A stretch of DNA of 64,000 nt, taken from the NCBI RefSeq assembly GCF_030936135.1, contig NC_082613.1, positions 744,001 through 808,000 on the forward strand, given 5' to 3'. Positions 14,801 to 27,294 of the stretch are shown one piece after another. Under the pieces are notes generated by a model. It was not told where the DNA came from and searched no databases. It saw only the letters and a program-made list of their open reading frames with translations. Each line of letters opens with the position of its first letter. The stretch's first letter is position 1. The stretch comes from Gavia stellata. Taxonomy: Eukaryota > Chordata > Aves > Gaviiformes > Gaviidae. The position numbers and the translations under genes were made by a program.

Positions 14801-17800
14801 TTACTGCCTTTTCCTTGTACTTTTTTTTCCTCTCTCTCTCTTTTTTTTTTTTAACAGATAGGATTTAGGCCTCACTGCTTTAACAAAAACTTTAGTGTGG
14901 ACTAGTTAATGCCTGCATTAACCTACTAGTAAGGTAGAAGTACTTAGAATTGAACGGATGTGGTTCTCAAGGTGACTTGATTTTTTTTTTTTGTTGGTCA
15001 TCATATATGTACAAAAATCTCTGTTCAAATTGAGAAGGTATTTCTGAGAGCTCAGTACTCCATGTAGCTCTCAGTGTAGAGTACCCCTAAAAATGGGGAT
15101 ATGTTAAGAGCAATATTTTCCTGAACATTTATTTGAAGCTGTTAATTGTAAATCTGGGAACAGGTTGCTGCTGTTAATGTGTAGGGGAATTGCTCCTCAG
15201 TCTGTATGTTTGCCATAGCATAAAAGCTGGAACAGAAGTACAGTTTGCATACATCTTAGTGGTTCTTCATTTGTCGCTGTGTTATCTCAGAGCTGGGCTA
15301 CCAAGCCAGGCGTTGGAAAGATTCTCACTCCTTTAAATAGTTCTGTTGGGAAAGAAATATTGTTTAGATCTAATATAATTGTAATAGTCACACAAATCTT
15401 CTTCGGCTAAAAAATCATAGTGTCCTAGTCCTAATTGTCCACTAGAAGTAGCGTATCCTGGTCCTCTTGTCAGTTTTGCCCTGAAAGTGGCAGGACAGTA
15501 GTCTTCCCATGGAGGTAGGCATTGTGTTGTACCTGTTTTTATAGAGTTCTCATGCGTGGATCTTGGCAATTCAAGCAGTATTTGAGGTATTTTCTTGGCT
15601 TATGCTTGGAATTTGCACCCTCTACCCATTTATCAGAACTGGAGAACTTGCCAGCTGCCTTACCCTTCTTGATTTCTTTCTTATCTTTAGTAAGAATTAC
15701 TACAGCAAAAAAAATCCGCCGATACTCACTCTTGATAGAGTTCGGAATTCTTGAGAAAGCGCTGCCCTTTCTTTCCTGGCTGGATATCCATCACTCCCTG
15801 ACAATGTCCTGAATTATGATTTTATTTATTTATTTTTAAGATAGTCTTTTGGGGGTGGCAAAAAGCAATCTCTGAATCCAGCCTCTTCCACCTTCTATCT
15901 GCAAGCATTTGCAATACAATAATACAATAAATATTTTTGCTCTCTATATCCCATATGTGCAGGCACTGGTGTTCCGCTGTCTCCCTGCCTTGCGTTATTT
16001 GTGATGTGCCAGCCTTGAGCAGAGCACTCCATTTACCATCTTTTTCCCAGTGTTGGCTACCATGTGCTCTTGGAGAAGTACCCCAAGTGTCGGAATGCAG
16101 TACTTCCATGGTTTTCCTCTTTATCTGCTTTCGTTCTGTATTCATGCTTAAAAATCTGAGTTTTTTTCCTGTTTTTGTTCTCTGTCTTCATAATGTGACT
16201 TACTGGACTTGTTTCCCTGTTTAAGTATTTCCCGAAAGGGTATGACTAGGGATGTGGGGTGCATTCTTGTTTTGATCCTGATTCTTCATCTTCCATTAAA
16301 ACAAAACAAATCCTCACAATCCTAAATTAATGTGCACACCTCCTCCTGAGTTGGGTTGTTGTTGTTGTTGTGTTCTCTAGGCTTGAGAACAGTACACTTT
16401 AGTTTATGAAGCTGGTGGAGCTTTGTGTGGACTTGATTATTTCAGTATATATCCCACATACATTAACAGAAGTGTTTGGTTATGATGGTATGTTAACTCA
16501 CTGAGCCTCATAAAAGGATTTAAGTTTGAAATAGGCTCTTAAAGGACATTCTTATTTGGCACTGGCAGGAAATTTATGGAATATATTTATATAGCCATTC
16601 CAGGTGTAGGGGTATTCTGAGTTGTTGCTGCTGCTCTCACTATTCTAATTCAAAGTAACGAAACACACAGACTGTAAACTCATTGCTTGTAACCCTGCAG
16701 GAACTGCTCTGCTTTGATATTTGGAGAAGGTGAAGAGAATTTCCATCATTGAGAAGGTTAGAAAGACTGGATTAAAGTTGTAAACTCTTCAGAAACATGT
16801 TTTGATTAAATGTGTGCCTAGTTTTATTTGATTATCAAATATACACTTCTGTTTTCTGGTAAACTGTTCTCTTTGCCAAGTAATTAAGAAATGAAAAGTA
16901 AGTTAATATTACAACTGACTGTATGGAAGCCTATTCTGTGTACTATTTTTCTTAAGCTCGTTGTTACCTGCATTCTGGAGATGCTGCTGAAAATATGCCG
17001 TGCGTAGTTGGGTGAAGACCGGTGCATTCCAAAAGAGATGATGTGATACTGGTTTTTTATTACTTAAATAGCTGTCTTCTGTGACTGTTAACATAAATGT
17101 TTAGAATCACAAAACTTAGAAAATGACATAAAGGTAATGATTGAGCTTCTGTATTAGATAAGAGCAGACCAACACACATCCAAGTTAAAAGGCCTCTAAA
17201 CATCGTTTAACAAGGTATGGTTGGTTCTTCCATTTTCAGGGTCCAAACTCTTCCTCTGTCTTCTCATTATGAAATACTAGTAACTGTTACCTGGTGTCTC
17301 TTAGATTGTGGAGATTTCTGAAGATGGATGGATATTTCTTACTGGAGTTTTAATGCTCAAGCCGGACCTTATTTGTGGAAAAACTGCTTGCGAATTTCCT
17401 CTTCAGGGATTTTTAACTTGCTGGTTTTTTCCTTTGTGATAAAATTCTGAAAATTTTAGTTCTATATTTTGCCTGGTTTCAATCCAGTGTGGATGTGCCT
17501 TTCTCTGGTTTACATTTAGTGATCGTACACATTGCTGTGTTGTTTGCTACCACGCCAGTCTCATGGTACAGCTGCTGTGGTTGCTAACATGAGTTGTCTA
17601 ACAACTCATAGAGGAGACCTTATTTCACAACCAAAACTTGGTTTTGATTTAATGACTTGAAAGGGAGAACTGGATTATCTAAATAACCAAAATTGGTCAA
17701 GCTTGGGGGGAAAAAAAAAAGGCATTTTAGCAGCGTAGTAATACCTCTGGTGTACCTCAGCCTGCTGCCTTTGTCAGTGGAGGTGTGTCTGAGGAATGCT

Positions 17801-18328
17801 CTGTCAGTGTTCCTCCTCTGGCAGTGGGTGGAAGTCAGTAGCCTGGGGAAGAATACAATAGAGAGCTATGTAATGACACTTCTCTCAGATACTCTACCGG
17901 GCCCCAGTGGGTGCATTTTACATAGCTTCTGTTAAAGTAACACAGGCCAGGATTAGTGGTTTGGGGATGGCAAAGCCTGTGGACTTCCTGTTGATTGATC
18001 CCAGGCTGTGAATTTGGGTGCAGATGACAGGGTCTGCAGTCATGCCAGCAGTTGCTCAGAGAGCCAGTGCCTTGCCACCTTCTCCCAGAATCCTCACCTG
18101 GAAAATACTCCTGGCTGAACTAAAAACACTGCTAATTAACCTGTGCTTAATCTTCGTTCTCTTGTCTCTTTCCTTCAGGAATATAAACAGAAGCTTGCTC
18201 GGGTAACCCAGGTCCGCAAGGAGCTGAAATCCCACATCCAGAGCCTTCCAGATCTGTCACTGCTGCCCAATGTCACAGGAGGTCTGGCACCTCTGCCGTC
18301 TGCTGGTGACCTGTTTTCAACAGACTAG
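2730..18328 (+). CDS. RPRD1B: RPRD1B (CREPT), C-terminal part; 5' exons lie outside the window
   Basis: Regulation of nuclear pre-mRNA domain-containing protein 1B, a nuclear dimeric protein that binds the RNA polymerase II C-terminal domain through an N-terminal CID domain and is linked to CTD dephosphorylation, termination and cyclin D1 expression (known of the family). Four exons are visible: 2730-2836, 4686-4812, 5845-6020 and 18179-18328. They join in phase with AG acceptors and GT donors into about 186 codons ending at TAG 18326-18328. The translation is nearly identical to what I know of human RPRD1B, including the acidic stretch QEEEDDDYPG, the coiled-coil segment beginning DKEAAERLSKTVDEACLLL, and the C-terminus GDLFSTD. 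This covers roughly residue 141 to the end of a protein of about 326 residues. The CID domain is therefore missing because the window starts inside an upstream intron, not because the gene is broken. The paralogue RPRD1A is a less likely alternative because the C-terminal residues match RPRD1B. It converges on TGM2 about 6.6 kb downstream. Confidence 0.97.
2837..4685 (+). other. RPRD1B: RPRD1B intron
   Basis: AT-rich intron without recognisable genes. It contains T-rich tracts near 3460 and 3800 and a long oligo-T run at 4212-4237. Confidence 0.85.
4212..4237 (+). repeat. Oligo(T) run of 26
   Basis: An uninterrupted run of 26 T on the + strand (26 A on the - strand). It could be the poly(A) tail of a small retroposon inserted on the - strand, but I see no recognisable element body beside it. 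Simple slippage is the alternative. Confidence 0.85.
4686..4812 (+). CDS. RPRD1B: RPRD1B exon: start of coiled-coil region
   Basis: Acceptor CTCGTAG, donor GTATGA. The reading TEDLIKALQDLENAASGDAT continues to EKIT, with one base left over to start the next Asp codon. It is the first part of the CREPT coiled-coil dimerisation region. Confidence 0.96.
4813..5844 (+). other. RPRD1B: RPRD1B intron
   Basis: About 1 kb of AT-rich intron between two coiled-coil exons. Nothing else was recognised in it. Confidence 0.85.
5845..6020 (+). CDS. RPRD1B: RPRD1B exon: coiled-coil core
   Basis: Acceptor CACATAG, donor GTGAGT. It begins by completing the Asp codon and encodes KEAAERLSKTVDEACLLLAE through to EKEKKLE, ending in phase 0. 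The heptad-like pattern fits the family's dimerising helix. The clean donor stops the reading at 6020; the ORF that continues to 6080 runs into the intron. Confidence 0.96.
7353..7388. repeat. TA/TG microsatellite
   Basis: Alternating CA, TA and TG dinucleotides followed by an A run, inside the large RPRD1B intron. Confidence 0.8.
10028..10125. repeat. Interrupted TG/TA microsatellite
   Basis: About 100 bp of interrupted TATA, TGTGTG and ATATAT stretches in the large RPRD1B intron. Confidence 0.75.
15821..15837. repeat. Short TTTA repeat
   Basis: Four tandem TTTA-like units in the large RPRD1B intron. Confidence 0.7.
16354..16371. repeat. Short GTT trinucleotide repeat
   Basis: About five or six GTT units in the large RPRD1B intron. 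Confidence 0.75.
18179..18328 (+). CDS. RPRD1B: RPRD1B terminal coding exon
   Basis: A strong polypyrimidine tract and CTTCAG acceptor precede 18179. The exon encodes 49 residues from EYKQKLARVTQVRKELKSHI to DLFSTD and the TAG stop. It lies 12.2 kb from the previous exon. Confidence 0.97.
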   Translation, partial: EYKQKLARVTQVRKELKSHIQSLPDLSLLPNVTGGLAPLPSAGDLFSTD

Positions 18329-18972
18329 AACAAATGGTGTCCCCCAGTTTCCATTATTACCAGCAGAAGTAAGAAGACTCTGGTGTTGACTGGAAATCCA
18401 GTCTTCCAAGATCTACAGTAGGAAGGAACTTGCAGACCCTGCTTTCAACCTCTTGGCTGCTCATGCTCACCCTCTCTCTGTGTACAGTGGCTCACGCTGA
18501 GGGGAGGAAGAAGAGCGAGTTTTTGTGAGCTCTAAAGGGAGTGGGGATAGTCCATATAGGCAAACTTTTCTCATATTTTTCCATACTCTTTAGTTGCTGT
18601 TTGCTCTTAGCACTTGTTACCCCCAGAAAAGTCATGAGAATCATGTACATACATACCTGGAAAGTTTTCAAAGAAAGGTTGACCATGTAACATTTTTCTC
18701 TGTAAAAGTACCGTATTATTTCTGAATAAGTCTTGTCTGTTTTAGTTGGGTTTCTGAACCTCATCTCTGAGAGCAGTAGAGTGGCTAGTGGGCTTTGTAG
18801 GGATGTGCGTGTGTGTGCAGGCACTGTACCATGTCAGCGTAAGGAGGAGGCATCTACTAAGCAATGGTACAGAGAAATATTTTTCTTAAATCTACAGTTC
18901 CTCATACTGTGTGGGACTGACATGAAGGTAGTTCCTATTTGGCATGTACATAAATTGAAACTCACCACAGGC

Positions 18973-18978
18973 AATAAA
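18973..18978 (+). terminator. RPRD1B: Possible proximal poly(A) signal of RPRD1B
   Basis: Canonical AATAAA about 650 bp after the stop. Use of this site is inferred only. Confidence 0.4.
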
Positions 18979-20684
18979 AATACGCAGCTTTTCTTTGTGA
19001 ATTAGAGATAGCTTCATAATTTACACTCTGCTGAGCAGTGCAGAACTGGGTATTACCTAAATGAGAGTGGAAGTAACTTTTGTTCTAGCTACCTTAGATT
19101 TATACCACATTTTTCCTCTTCATTATACAAAATGAGATAGTCACAGAAGCTTTGGTTTAACGAACTGAGAGGTTGGAATGGTGTATTGCAACTGGTGATA
19201 TCCCAGTGACAGGCACAGTCTGGTCTACTCTGAGGATGGTTGCATTGGAAATACTGTTCTATAAATTCTCTCCATAGCTGTAGTGAAGTTATTTGATGAA
19301 CAGAAGTTAAATGTGGTATAAATATTTATTTATATGGAAAATAGACCCATATATATGCACATATCCTGTATGCACATGTACCATGTCCATGCATGTAGAT
19401 ATTAGAAGGATGTACTTAATTTTGTGTCACAGGTTATTGTGAGTTGATTTTTATAATCGGGAAAAGTAAAAAAGAAAAAAAAAAAGGCAAATTTAAAATA
19501 CTCTTAATTCCATTATGTTGCTAGCCAATGTTTTAGCTGCCATGGATGTAGTTACATTTCAGTTTGTGTGTTAGGTCTAACAAGCTGGACTCTGATCACT
19601 GAAGACCATTCCAATTTGGATAACAATTCTGTTTAGCACCTCTCACTATAAAACATTTTAAGTTTCTGGAAACACTTGATCTGATAATACAGGTTTTGTA
19701 ACACAGAGGCTGAAATTAGTTGAAGTGATGTGCTGTGTTTGTGCCTCCCTATAGTCTTAAGCTGCTGTTATCAAAGACATGAGAGGAAACCTACAGAATG
19801 CAAAGCTTGTTCTGCGTCCTCATTAATTTATTTTACAGGGTATTCATAGCCTATTCAGCATCCAGTTAAAACAAATAATACAGCATTTTTTGGTCATTAA
19901 GTTGTTAAGAATCTCATGCCCCTTTCTTACTGACACTTCCTTTTGTCCTTTTTTTTAAAAAAAAAAAAAACTCCTTGCACTCTTGCTGCCCAGCCAAGAA
20001 ATGTGTTTTTCTCTTTAGTTTACAGGAAATTTTCCAGTGGCAGAACTATTCTTTCCACGAATTGGTTTGATTGTACACCCTTTTGTGGTCCAAACATTAT
20101 TTAGATAAAGCACTGTACATTCTCTCTGCTTTTGCCAAAAATGAAAAACAGAAAAACCCCCTCCAAACCTTGAAAACCCAAAACCAAAAGACTCATTTCT
20201 ATCCTGTTGCAGCTCATGGAGTTACCCTGAGGCTGTTTTAACCAATAATTATTTTGACCATTGATTGAATGTGTATCCATTATAGGACAAAAAAGCTGTC
20301 GTAAAAAAATTATGTAGACAAATGTGTTGATATCTCACACTGTTGTTTTGGGCAGATCTTCTGTGAGAGAGTTGTATGTTGGTTTTTTTTAATTGAAATG
20401 TTTTGATTTTTTTTTTTTTTCCAAATACATATGTGTGTTTTATTTTGCTTAATTTAAATGAAGTCTTGTGGTTTTTAATTTTATTTGTTTTACTTTTTGG
20501 GCAAAGGGCATCTGGTGAACTGGGTGACATTCTCTTAAGGTTAAACAGATTTCCCCAAAGTGTGTCTTTTTTTTAACAAAAGCTCAAATCTGTATATGAA
20601 TTGACTTAGGAATTAATTTAGACATATAGGCTGCCATTTGTGACAGCAGTATATTCTGAAATGTCTCATAGATATCTATTTTTG

Positions 20685-20690
20685 AATAAA
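20685..20690 (+). terminator. RPRD1B: Likely distal poly(A) signal of RPRD1B
   Basis: Canonical AATAAA followed within 20-40 bases by a G/T-rich and T-rich stretch, as expected for a cleavage site near 20,705-20,715. Confidence 0.65.
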
Positions 20691-20710
20691 GAGGGTGTCG
20701 TTGAATAGCA

Positions 20711-23700
20711 GTGGTTTTACTTTTTTTTTCCATGATGCAGGTGTTGCTCTGGCACACCGTGGGTTTTGTTTTGGGGTTTTTTCCCTCTAAAATCAGAGGC
20801 AGTGACTGCTGAACGGTGCTTACATTAGAGTTTGTAGATGTAGAGTATCATTTGAGTTTGTAAAGTTAGTCACACTTTCTGACAGCTGATAAACCAAATC
20901 AATATGCAGCTTTCTCAGGTCATTACTGCAACGAACAAAAATAAAAGATGTTCCCCTGCACTAACCTCTGATTTGAGGGGCACAAGATGCAGAAGACTAG
21001 CTTCTTAATTCATAAATTAATTTAGGTTGTCTGGAGGACATGTAAATAATTACTCTTAAAAAAAGATGCAAACAAATGCCAAACCTGGAAGCCAGGAAAC
21101 TGGCTTTCCTGGACAAGCAACAGGAGCTGCTGTTCCGGTAGGACTTGTGATGCTGCGTAATTGAAGCCTGCCTGCTTTAGAGGGGGGTCTTCACATCTTA
21201 CTGGGTGTAAATTCTCTTAGGGGTTGGGGGCAGGCTTAGGGGTTCTTCACTCCAATTAACTACTCTGCAATGGTCTCTTTGGGCAAACTTAGTCATTGTT
21301 TCATATGCCTTGGAGAGCATCTGTAAAAGCTGCTTACGTTTTTATACCAATTTACAAATCTTCCATTAAAGGGACTATATTTAGTGCTACTTTCATAAAA
21401 GATTTGCAGAAGTTTGATATGCAGCTTTCTGTGAGTAGGAGGGAGTCTGATGTGATTCCTTCTAGTGAAAAGCCACCTTTGTATTGTGTTTGTAGGAACT
21501 AGAGCGAGGTTTTCAAAGGCATAAAATGCGGTTAAGTACAGGATGTCCTTTCTTGCCTTTGAGAATCTTTTTTTTTTTTTTTAAGAGCTGAAACAAATGC
21601 CTCCAAAAATATTTGACTGTTATGCAGCTTTTGATGCAGTTAACTATTTCAGTGCACTGGTGCGTGTTCCCTTCACTCACCAGTTATTGCTTTATAACGA
21701 ACTAACGTTGGCTTACGCGCCTGTAGAAGGTGAGAACTCTATCCTAGCTGGCTAACGTGCCAGTCTGTAAGATCATGGGTTATAACGGTGATGAGAAAGC
21801 AAGGCTGGCATAGCCTCAGAGCGGCGGAGGCTTTCTGTGGAGGCGGTGAGCAGTTGTGCTGCCCAGCGCCCGACATCTCGCCCCAGAGCGAGATTGCTGT
21901 GGGCTTAGTCCAGTTATTTACTCGGACCAAGTGTTTAGAACTGACCAGGAAACGTATCAACTTTATGTATGTTTATCTTTAAGATTAGATAGAAAAAGTA
22001 TAAAATGCATCTCATGCCATTTGGGGGAGAAAAAAAAAAAAGACCTTGTAAACATTTGAATGAAACGTCACCGTAGACACTACGATGGTCTGTTAGCAGA
22101 GGGAGGCTGGGATGAGTGTTTGCCGGTGATTTCACGTGCTGTTGGGGAAGTGCCACCGGTATCAGCTGCCTTTTTCCTGTGTGAACTTTCGCTATGGTTT
22201 GTAAGGTTGGGGCCCACCAAGTCTTCTAGGGCTAGTTGTATTTTGGAGATTTTTGGATCAAGAAGCAAGGAAAATGAGCCAGAAGAACTGGGAAGCTTTG
22301 GAAGCCTTGGCGGTTTGGTATTGCTGCCATACCAAGATAAAGGATTTTGCATGAGCACTGAAAGTATTATTTTTGTACAGTCTTAGAAAACAAATTCTCG
22401 TCTCCATAGGCAAGTAAAATGAGGCTGAAGTTTCAATCAGTGGTTTATAAAGCAGAAGGATAAAAATGTTCCTGTTAAAATATGGCAAGTGAAGAGTCTC
22501 CGACTGAATGCTTCATGGTACAGGAAATTCCAGGGGTGGTTTCACAGCGCAGGAGGCGGTTTGATGGAGGATGGGGAAGGTTGGGGGTGGAGGGAGCTGG
22601 CTCGGTGGAGCCGCACCTGATTTGGAAAGGAAGACTCAACGTTTGAGGTTTTACATACCTGCAGGCTTGGATTTCGCGGCTTTATGCTTGCTGCCGGAGG
22701 ATCTAGGACGTGCAGGGGAGGGCCTCCGTGCCAGTCAGTGCACCGAGCCCGCGGGGCGGCTTGGCAGGGTGTCCAGCTCAGGGCTTCTCTATGAAGTCCG
22801 AGAAGCACATAAGCTTTTTTAAGGGATTACACAGTGAAAAGCAAGGTCTTGCGGAAAGAGGATTGAAAGGAAATGGTTGTGAATTGCAATGTAAATGCCT
22901 TTCTGTCTTCTAGAGAGCTGCTGCAGCCTTTCCCTTCTCCTTCCCCTCTTTTTCCACTTGCAGGAATTGTGTGAAAAGTCTGCTGGAAGGCCACAGTAGG
23001 TAGAAAATTGTTTCTTTATTTGTATTTTCAGTCGGGGCTTCACATGGCACCATTTAGCAAGAAGTTCAATAAAGGCTAATACCCTACCAAGCCTCCGCAT
23101 ATGCTGGAGCAGATGAAACTTCATGGTTATGCTGGTCCAGGATGCAGGAGGCTTTTAATGCAGGAGCGTCCGAGGCCCTTACAGAGGGATCAGCGCTCCT
23201 GGCCGTAAAATGCCCTGCGCAGGTAGGCAGTGCAGCGACGTGAAGGGTGGGAGACGAGGCATGGAGGTGGGCTTCACCTGGGAAGAGAGTGGCAGCACTG
23301 GGAATATGCCCCAAATCCGTGCTTGGCATCCCCTCATTCTTGTTACTAAACTGCCCGGCTTCTGCCACATGAGCCAATGAAGCAGCCGTTCCAGTGAGAT
23401 GATGGGACATCTGCCACTCTAATTGCCACAGCAGATGACAATCGTCTACTCTGCTGCCGTTGTCAAATACAGGGTTTGAGCTATTTTTTGTGTAGTCCTG
23501 GGAATGGAGGCTAAAGCCTGTATTAATATAGGACACCCAGTTGTGTTCTCCCTGCATCTGCCTCGTGTATTTTTTGGCACAGAGTTAACTATGAAACATT
23601 TTTCTTCACCTAAACCAGTTTAAATGTCTTTCCACAGTTTTTCTGATGCTCTGGGGCGAGGGAAACTTAATATTTGTCTTGGGAGATTGAGTAGCTTCAG

Positions 23701-26700
23701 ACAGGTCTTCTGTTTTGTTTCGATCAGCCACACTGCCAGCAGCAGTGGGGAAACACAGAATCTCCTCTCGGCTTCCTGATGGCTGTGTTGCTGTGGCTGT
23801 TCTGGGTTTTGTGGAGGAACCTGGCGGCGAAGCGCTGCAGATAGCCCTGCCCGGACGTGGCAGCAAGCTGCTGGGGCTGCTTCTCTTCCATCCCCGAGCA
23901 GGTAGGGAGCCAGCCGGGGTGCGGGCAGGGAGGCTCTGGGGACCAGCCGGCGTGGGTTCCAGCGGTGCAGCCCTGGGAGGGAGGTGTCTAAGGTAAAGGA
24001 GCGCTTTGGGCACAGAGATGCCCACCGAGCACCCAGCAGCCCGAGGGGCAGGTGTTGTGCAGCCCCACCGAGCCTGGACCCTTGCAAGTGGCTGCAAAGA
24101 CACGTTGCTTTCTCGAGTTTTCCTCCCCTCGGGGATCTGATGTGGTCAAGCTTCGTTCTGCTGCTGAAATGAATCAGTGTGAGAGCTAATAATGAATCAT
24201 AAGCAGATTTAGGGTCTTGTCTTTTATTTCTGGGAAGAGACAAGCGGCTGACTGAAAGCACGCCCGCCTGGCTGGCTGTCGCCAGTCTCCTTACTGGTTT
24301 GTCTGTGTGTGTCCAGCCGGGGAGGACGGGGACCTGCCCTGCGGAGCGGAGGAGACTGGGACCGAAACCGTGGGGTTGGGCTGGTGGGCTGCTCCCTCCT
24401 GGGGGCTGCGTAACGGGTTCAGGCAGGCACAGAAAGGCTGTTTGAGTTGTAACTCTACTTGTATGGCCATGCAAAAAGAAGCATCTCTCCATGGTGTCTC
24501 CTCACCTCCCGTGGTCTTGGAAAAGGGGGATGGCTTCCCGCAGGAGCTCTGGCCATCTGGGTTTTATTACGTGCTTTTCTCTTGCTGCTTGCTGGTGCCT
24601 CAGGTGTCCTGTTGGTTCAGCGAGCGTAAAAACTCGTCTGTGTTTGTGGAGAAGGAGGGAGAGCTTTGGAGAGGCGGTGGGATTTGAAAATCCCACAGAA
24701 TTGTACCTGTGCGCACTCTGATTTATGGTAGTTTGTTCTAGTCTCGATCCATCAATGAAGGTAAGTTAAAGGTCCTCAAGTCTAAAATGAGTTTACAGTC
24801 ACTTCTTGGCAAGTCAGCATCTCTGGCAAGCTGAGATGTATTAATAACCTCTCCTCTACATGTAAACGGTCTCACATTGCTTTGATGCTTGGGCTAATGC
24901 TGAATTACAAATTCTCCACTGCAATGGATGCTGTAAATATTTAATTTATAACTTATCAGTTGCATGGCAAGAGTGCCAAAGAGTCTCATGGACGTAGCAC
25001 AGTACAGCATTTGGGGGTCCAGGGGTGTGTGCAAGGAAGCGGTCCCCAAGCTACGGCAGCCGACGGTGCCTGTTCAATCCGGGGAAAGGCCCCATGGCGG
25101 CTGCAGGACCGGTCACGTTGTTCTCACACTCCTTAAAGGACTAGTGTGTGGGGCAAACACCTGTGGGCTTGAAGGAGGTGCCTGAAGTAATTCGTTAGGC
25201 TCTGCAAACAGTCTGGAAAGGGGTGGTGGTTGCTGGGGGTAAGGGGAGAGAAACCAGCCCCAAACAGAGCCAAACCCCAGAGCCGAACCGTACACGCAGC
25301 GTTTGGAGTCTCTTAGGAGCTCGTTTCTCGTCAAAGCAGCCTTGCTCTGCCAAGCCTCAGATGGATGCGAGTGACCTTCAGAAATAGCTGTGCTAATGTT
25401 TATTTTATCAGGACCCAGCTTCGAACCAGAGGAGCTGCCGGTTATTTTTAAACCAGGCACTGAGCAGCTTGAAGCCTGGCTCAGCAGAGCTGCGTGTAAC
25501 AAATGCTCTTTAAAGTAAGGCTGTGCATCATCGCTGGCTCTGAGGAATGTTCCTGACAAGGGAAGGCAGCGCTGGGTTCCTGCTGTTAACTCCTTCGGGC
25601 ACCGCTGCTCCTTTGGGGCCGTCTGTGCTCCTGGGACTTGTGTCTCAGGGGTTGATGCTGCCAGAGCTGGGGACCGGCGTGGTCCCCACCGCTCGCCCTC
25701 CCAGCTGCAGGAGGAGGAGAGAATCCCCATCCCTGTCTCTCCCGGAGCTCCTGTCCTGTTCGCACACCGTGGGGTGGGCACTCTCAGTTTCTGTCCTTCA
25801 GGAGAGCTGCTTACGGCAGCTCCTCAGCCCTCCTGTGGGCCAGACCCTTCCTCCCCTCCGGCATCCCCACTGCAGCCCCACAGCAGTCCCAGCCGCCCAG
25901 CTGCGTTCTCTGGTTGTGTTCGAGAAAAGCGGAACGGAGAGCTGTGGTGGTTAAATCTCCACAAGGTAAGGGGAGGAGGATCGCGTGGCCATGCTGGAGG
26001 GTTGTCTTGGAAGACTTTTGCCAGCGAAATAACCTGCTGCCACGCTCGAAGCCGGAACCTGGCAGCGCCCGTCCCAGCCCCTCTCCTGGAGCAGGAGCCA
26101 AGGCTGCTGCCTGCCCCGGGCGGGATGGAGCACGGGCAGCTCCTGCCACTCCTCCCTCGGGGTGAGCAGAGCCGGGGCGCTGCGACGCCTGGCCGTGGAC
26201 CCTCTGCCAGGCTCGGGAGAGGCGAGCAGCTGTGTCTAGGGCACTGCACGTGGAGATTTTATCTGTCTTAAAGAGAAAGCGAAGCTGGAGGAGGGGTTGT
26301 CCTGGGTAGGAATTGCTCCCGGCTCCCCATCCACCCTGGATCATGGCCGGGACGGGAGACCCGGACAGCCGCTGGCAGTGTCGGGGTGACTGGGACCAGC
26401 CAGGCACCAGTTCACTGAGCGGGGTCCCCTTGTGCTACAGACTGTCCCCCAGTTCGGGCGGGCGGTACCTGGGACGGGTGCGTCCCCTCTGCCTGGGGCT
26501 GCTGCGGACGTGGGAACCCTTGGCTGCAGCAGGAGACCACCACTTCTGTAGTGGTTTTTCTGGTGTTTGTTTAACAGCAACAGAGGCTCCCACGATGTTT
26601 GTGAGGAGAAAGCGGGAGGGTTGTGTTCTGGCGTGGGAAGCGCTTATTTTCAGCAGTGCCTTGACCCCTGTTCCAGGCTTGAGACAAATCCGCACCCTCC

Positions 26701-27294
26701 TCCTGCATCCCTGCGCTCAGCCACCCCTTTTCCCATGCTCCCAGGTTGGGTTTCTTGTGGCCCTCCACAGCCATGCTTCGGCTGCCCCCAACGAGAGCCT
26801 GGGTGTGCAAAATCCATTCATTTAATATCCCGTACGGGTTTTCTCTCATCTCCTTAGTGCAGTCGCAGCACCGGGCCATTCCTGCTAGGGGAGAAACGCA
26901 CCGGGAACGCATGGCATCTGCATTAGCCTCTCGGGCTGCGCTGCCTTGGAGGCTGAGCGCAGGTTTACCCGGTGCCGCGGGTGCTGCTGAGTTGCGCTGT
27001 GGGACCGGGAGAGCCGTGGGGGTCACCACTCTTTCAGGGTACAACCCCTGAGCCGCAGAGCACCCCAAGAATGCCCGGCTGTGCCGGCACTGCAGCTCGG
27101 GGCAGAGGGAGGTGGCTGAAGCTGAGTGGATGGTGTGGCTTTAGTGCAGCAAAGCACTGGTGGCCACAGCAATAAACCCACAGCTTCGGTGCTGGGCTGG
27201 GGGTGAACTCGCCCCCCACCCGCTCGGATGTTGGGTGAGGAGCTGCCGGGTGCCTCCGTTTGGAGAGGATGCTCAGGAAGAGCTGGGTCTGGCT
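20711..27294. other. Intergenic region between convergent RPRD1B and TGM2
   Basis: No gene was recognised here. The first 1.8 kb is AT-rich like the RPRD1B introns. From about 22.5 kb on the sequence becomes GC-rich, which produces many long open frames on both strands (for example 290 codons at 23620-24492). These carry no family signature. A TAAT-rich patch lies near 24,170-24,240. Confidence 0.75.

Larger units (their letters stand above)
6021..18178 (+). other. RPRD1B: RPRD1B large intron (12.2 kb)
   Basis: Bounded by the GTGAGT donor at 6021 and the CTTCAG acceptor ending at 18178. It is AT-rich, with CA/TA-type microsatellites near 7355 and 10030 and short simple repeats near 15825 and 16355. 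No exon, tRNA or mobile element was recognised despite its length. The open frames in it are short and show no family similarity that I can name. Confidence 0.85.
18329..20710 (+). other. RPRD1B: RPRD1B 3' UTR
   Basis: It runs from the TAG stop to the last convincing poly(A) signal at 20685-20690. It is AT-rich with several T runs, and has an earlier AATAAA at 18973-18978 that could give a 3' UTR of about 0.7 kb. The distal end is inferred from the signal and the GT/T-rich sequence that follows it. Confidence 0.75.

Noticed and set aside
23620-24492. A 290-codon open frame on the - strand in the intergenic gap
   Set aside because: Open because of GC richness; overlapping frames of similar length exist on both strands and no domain is recognisable.
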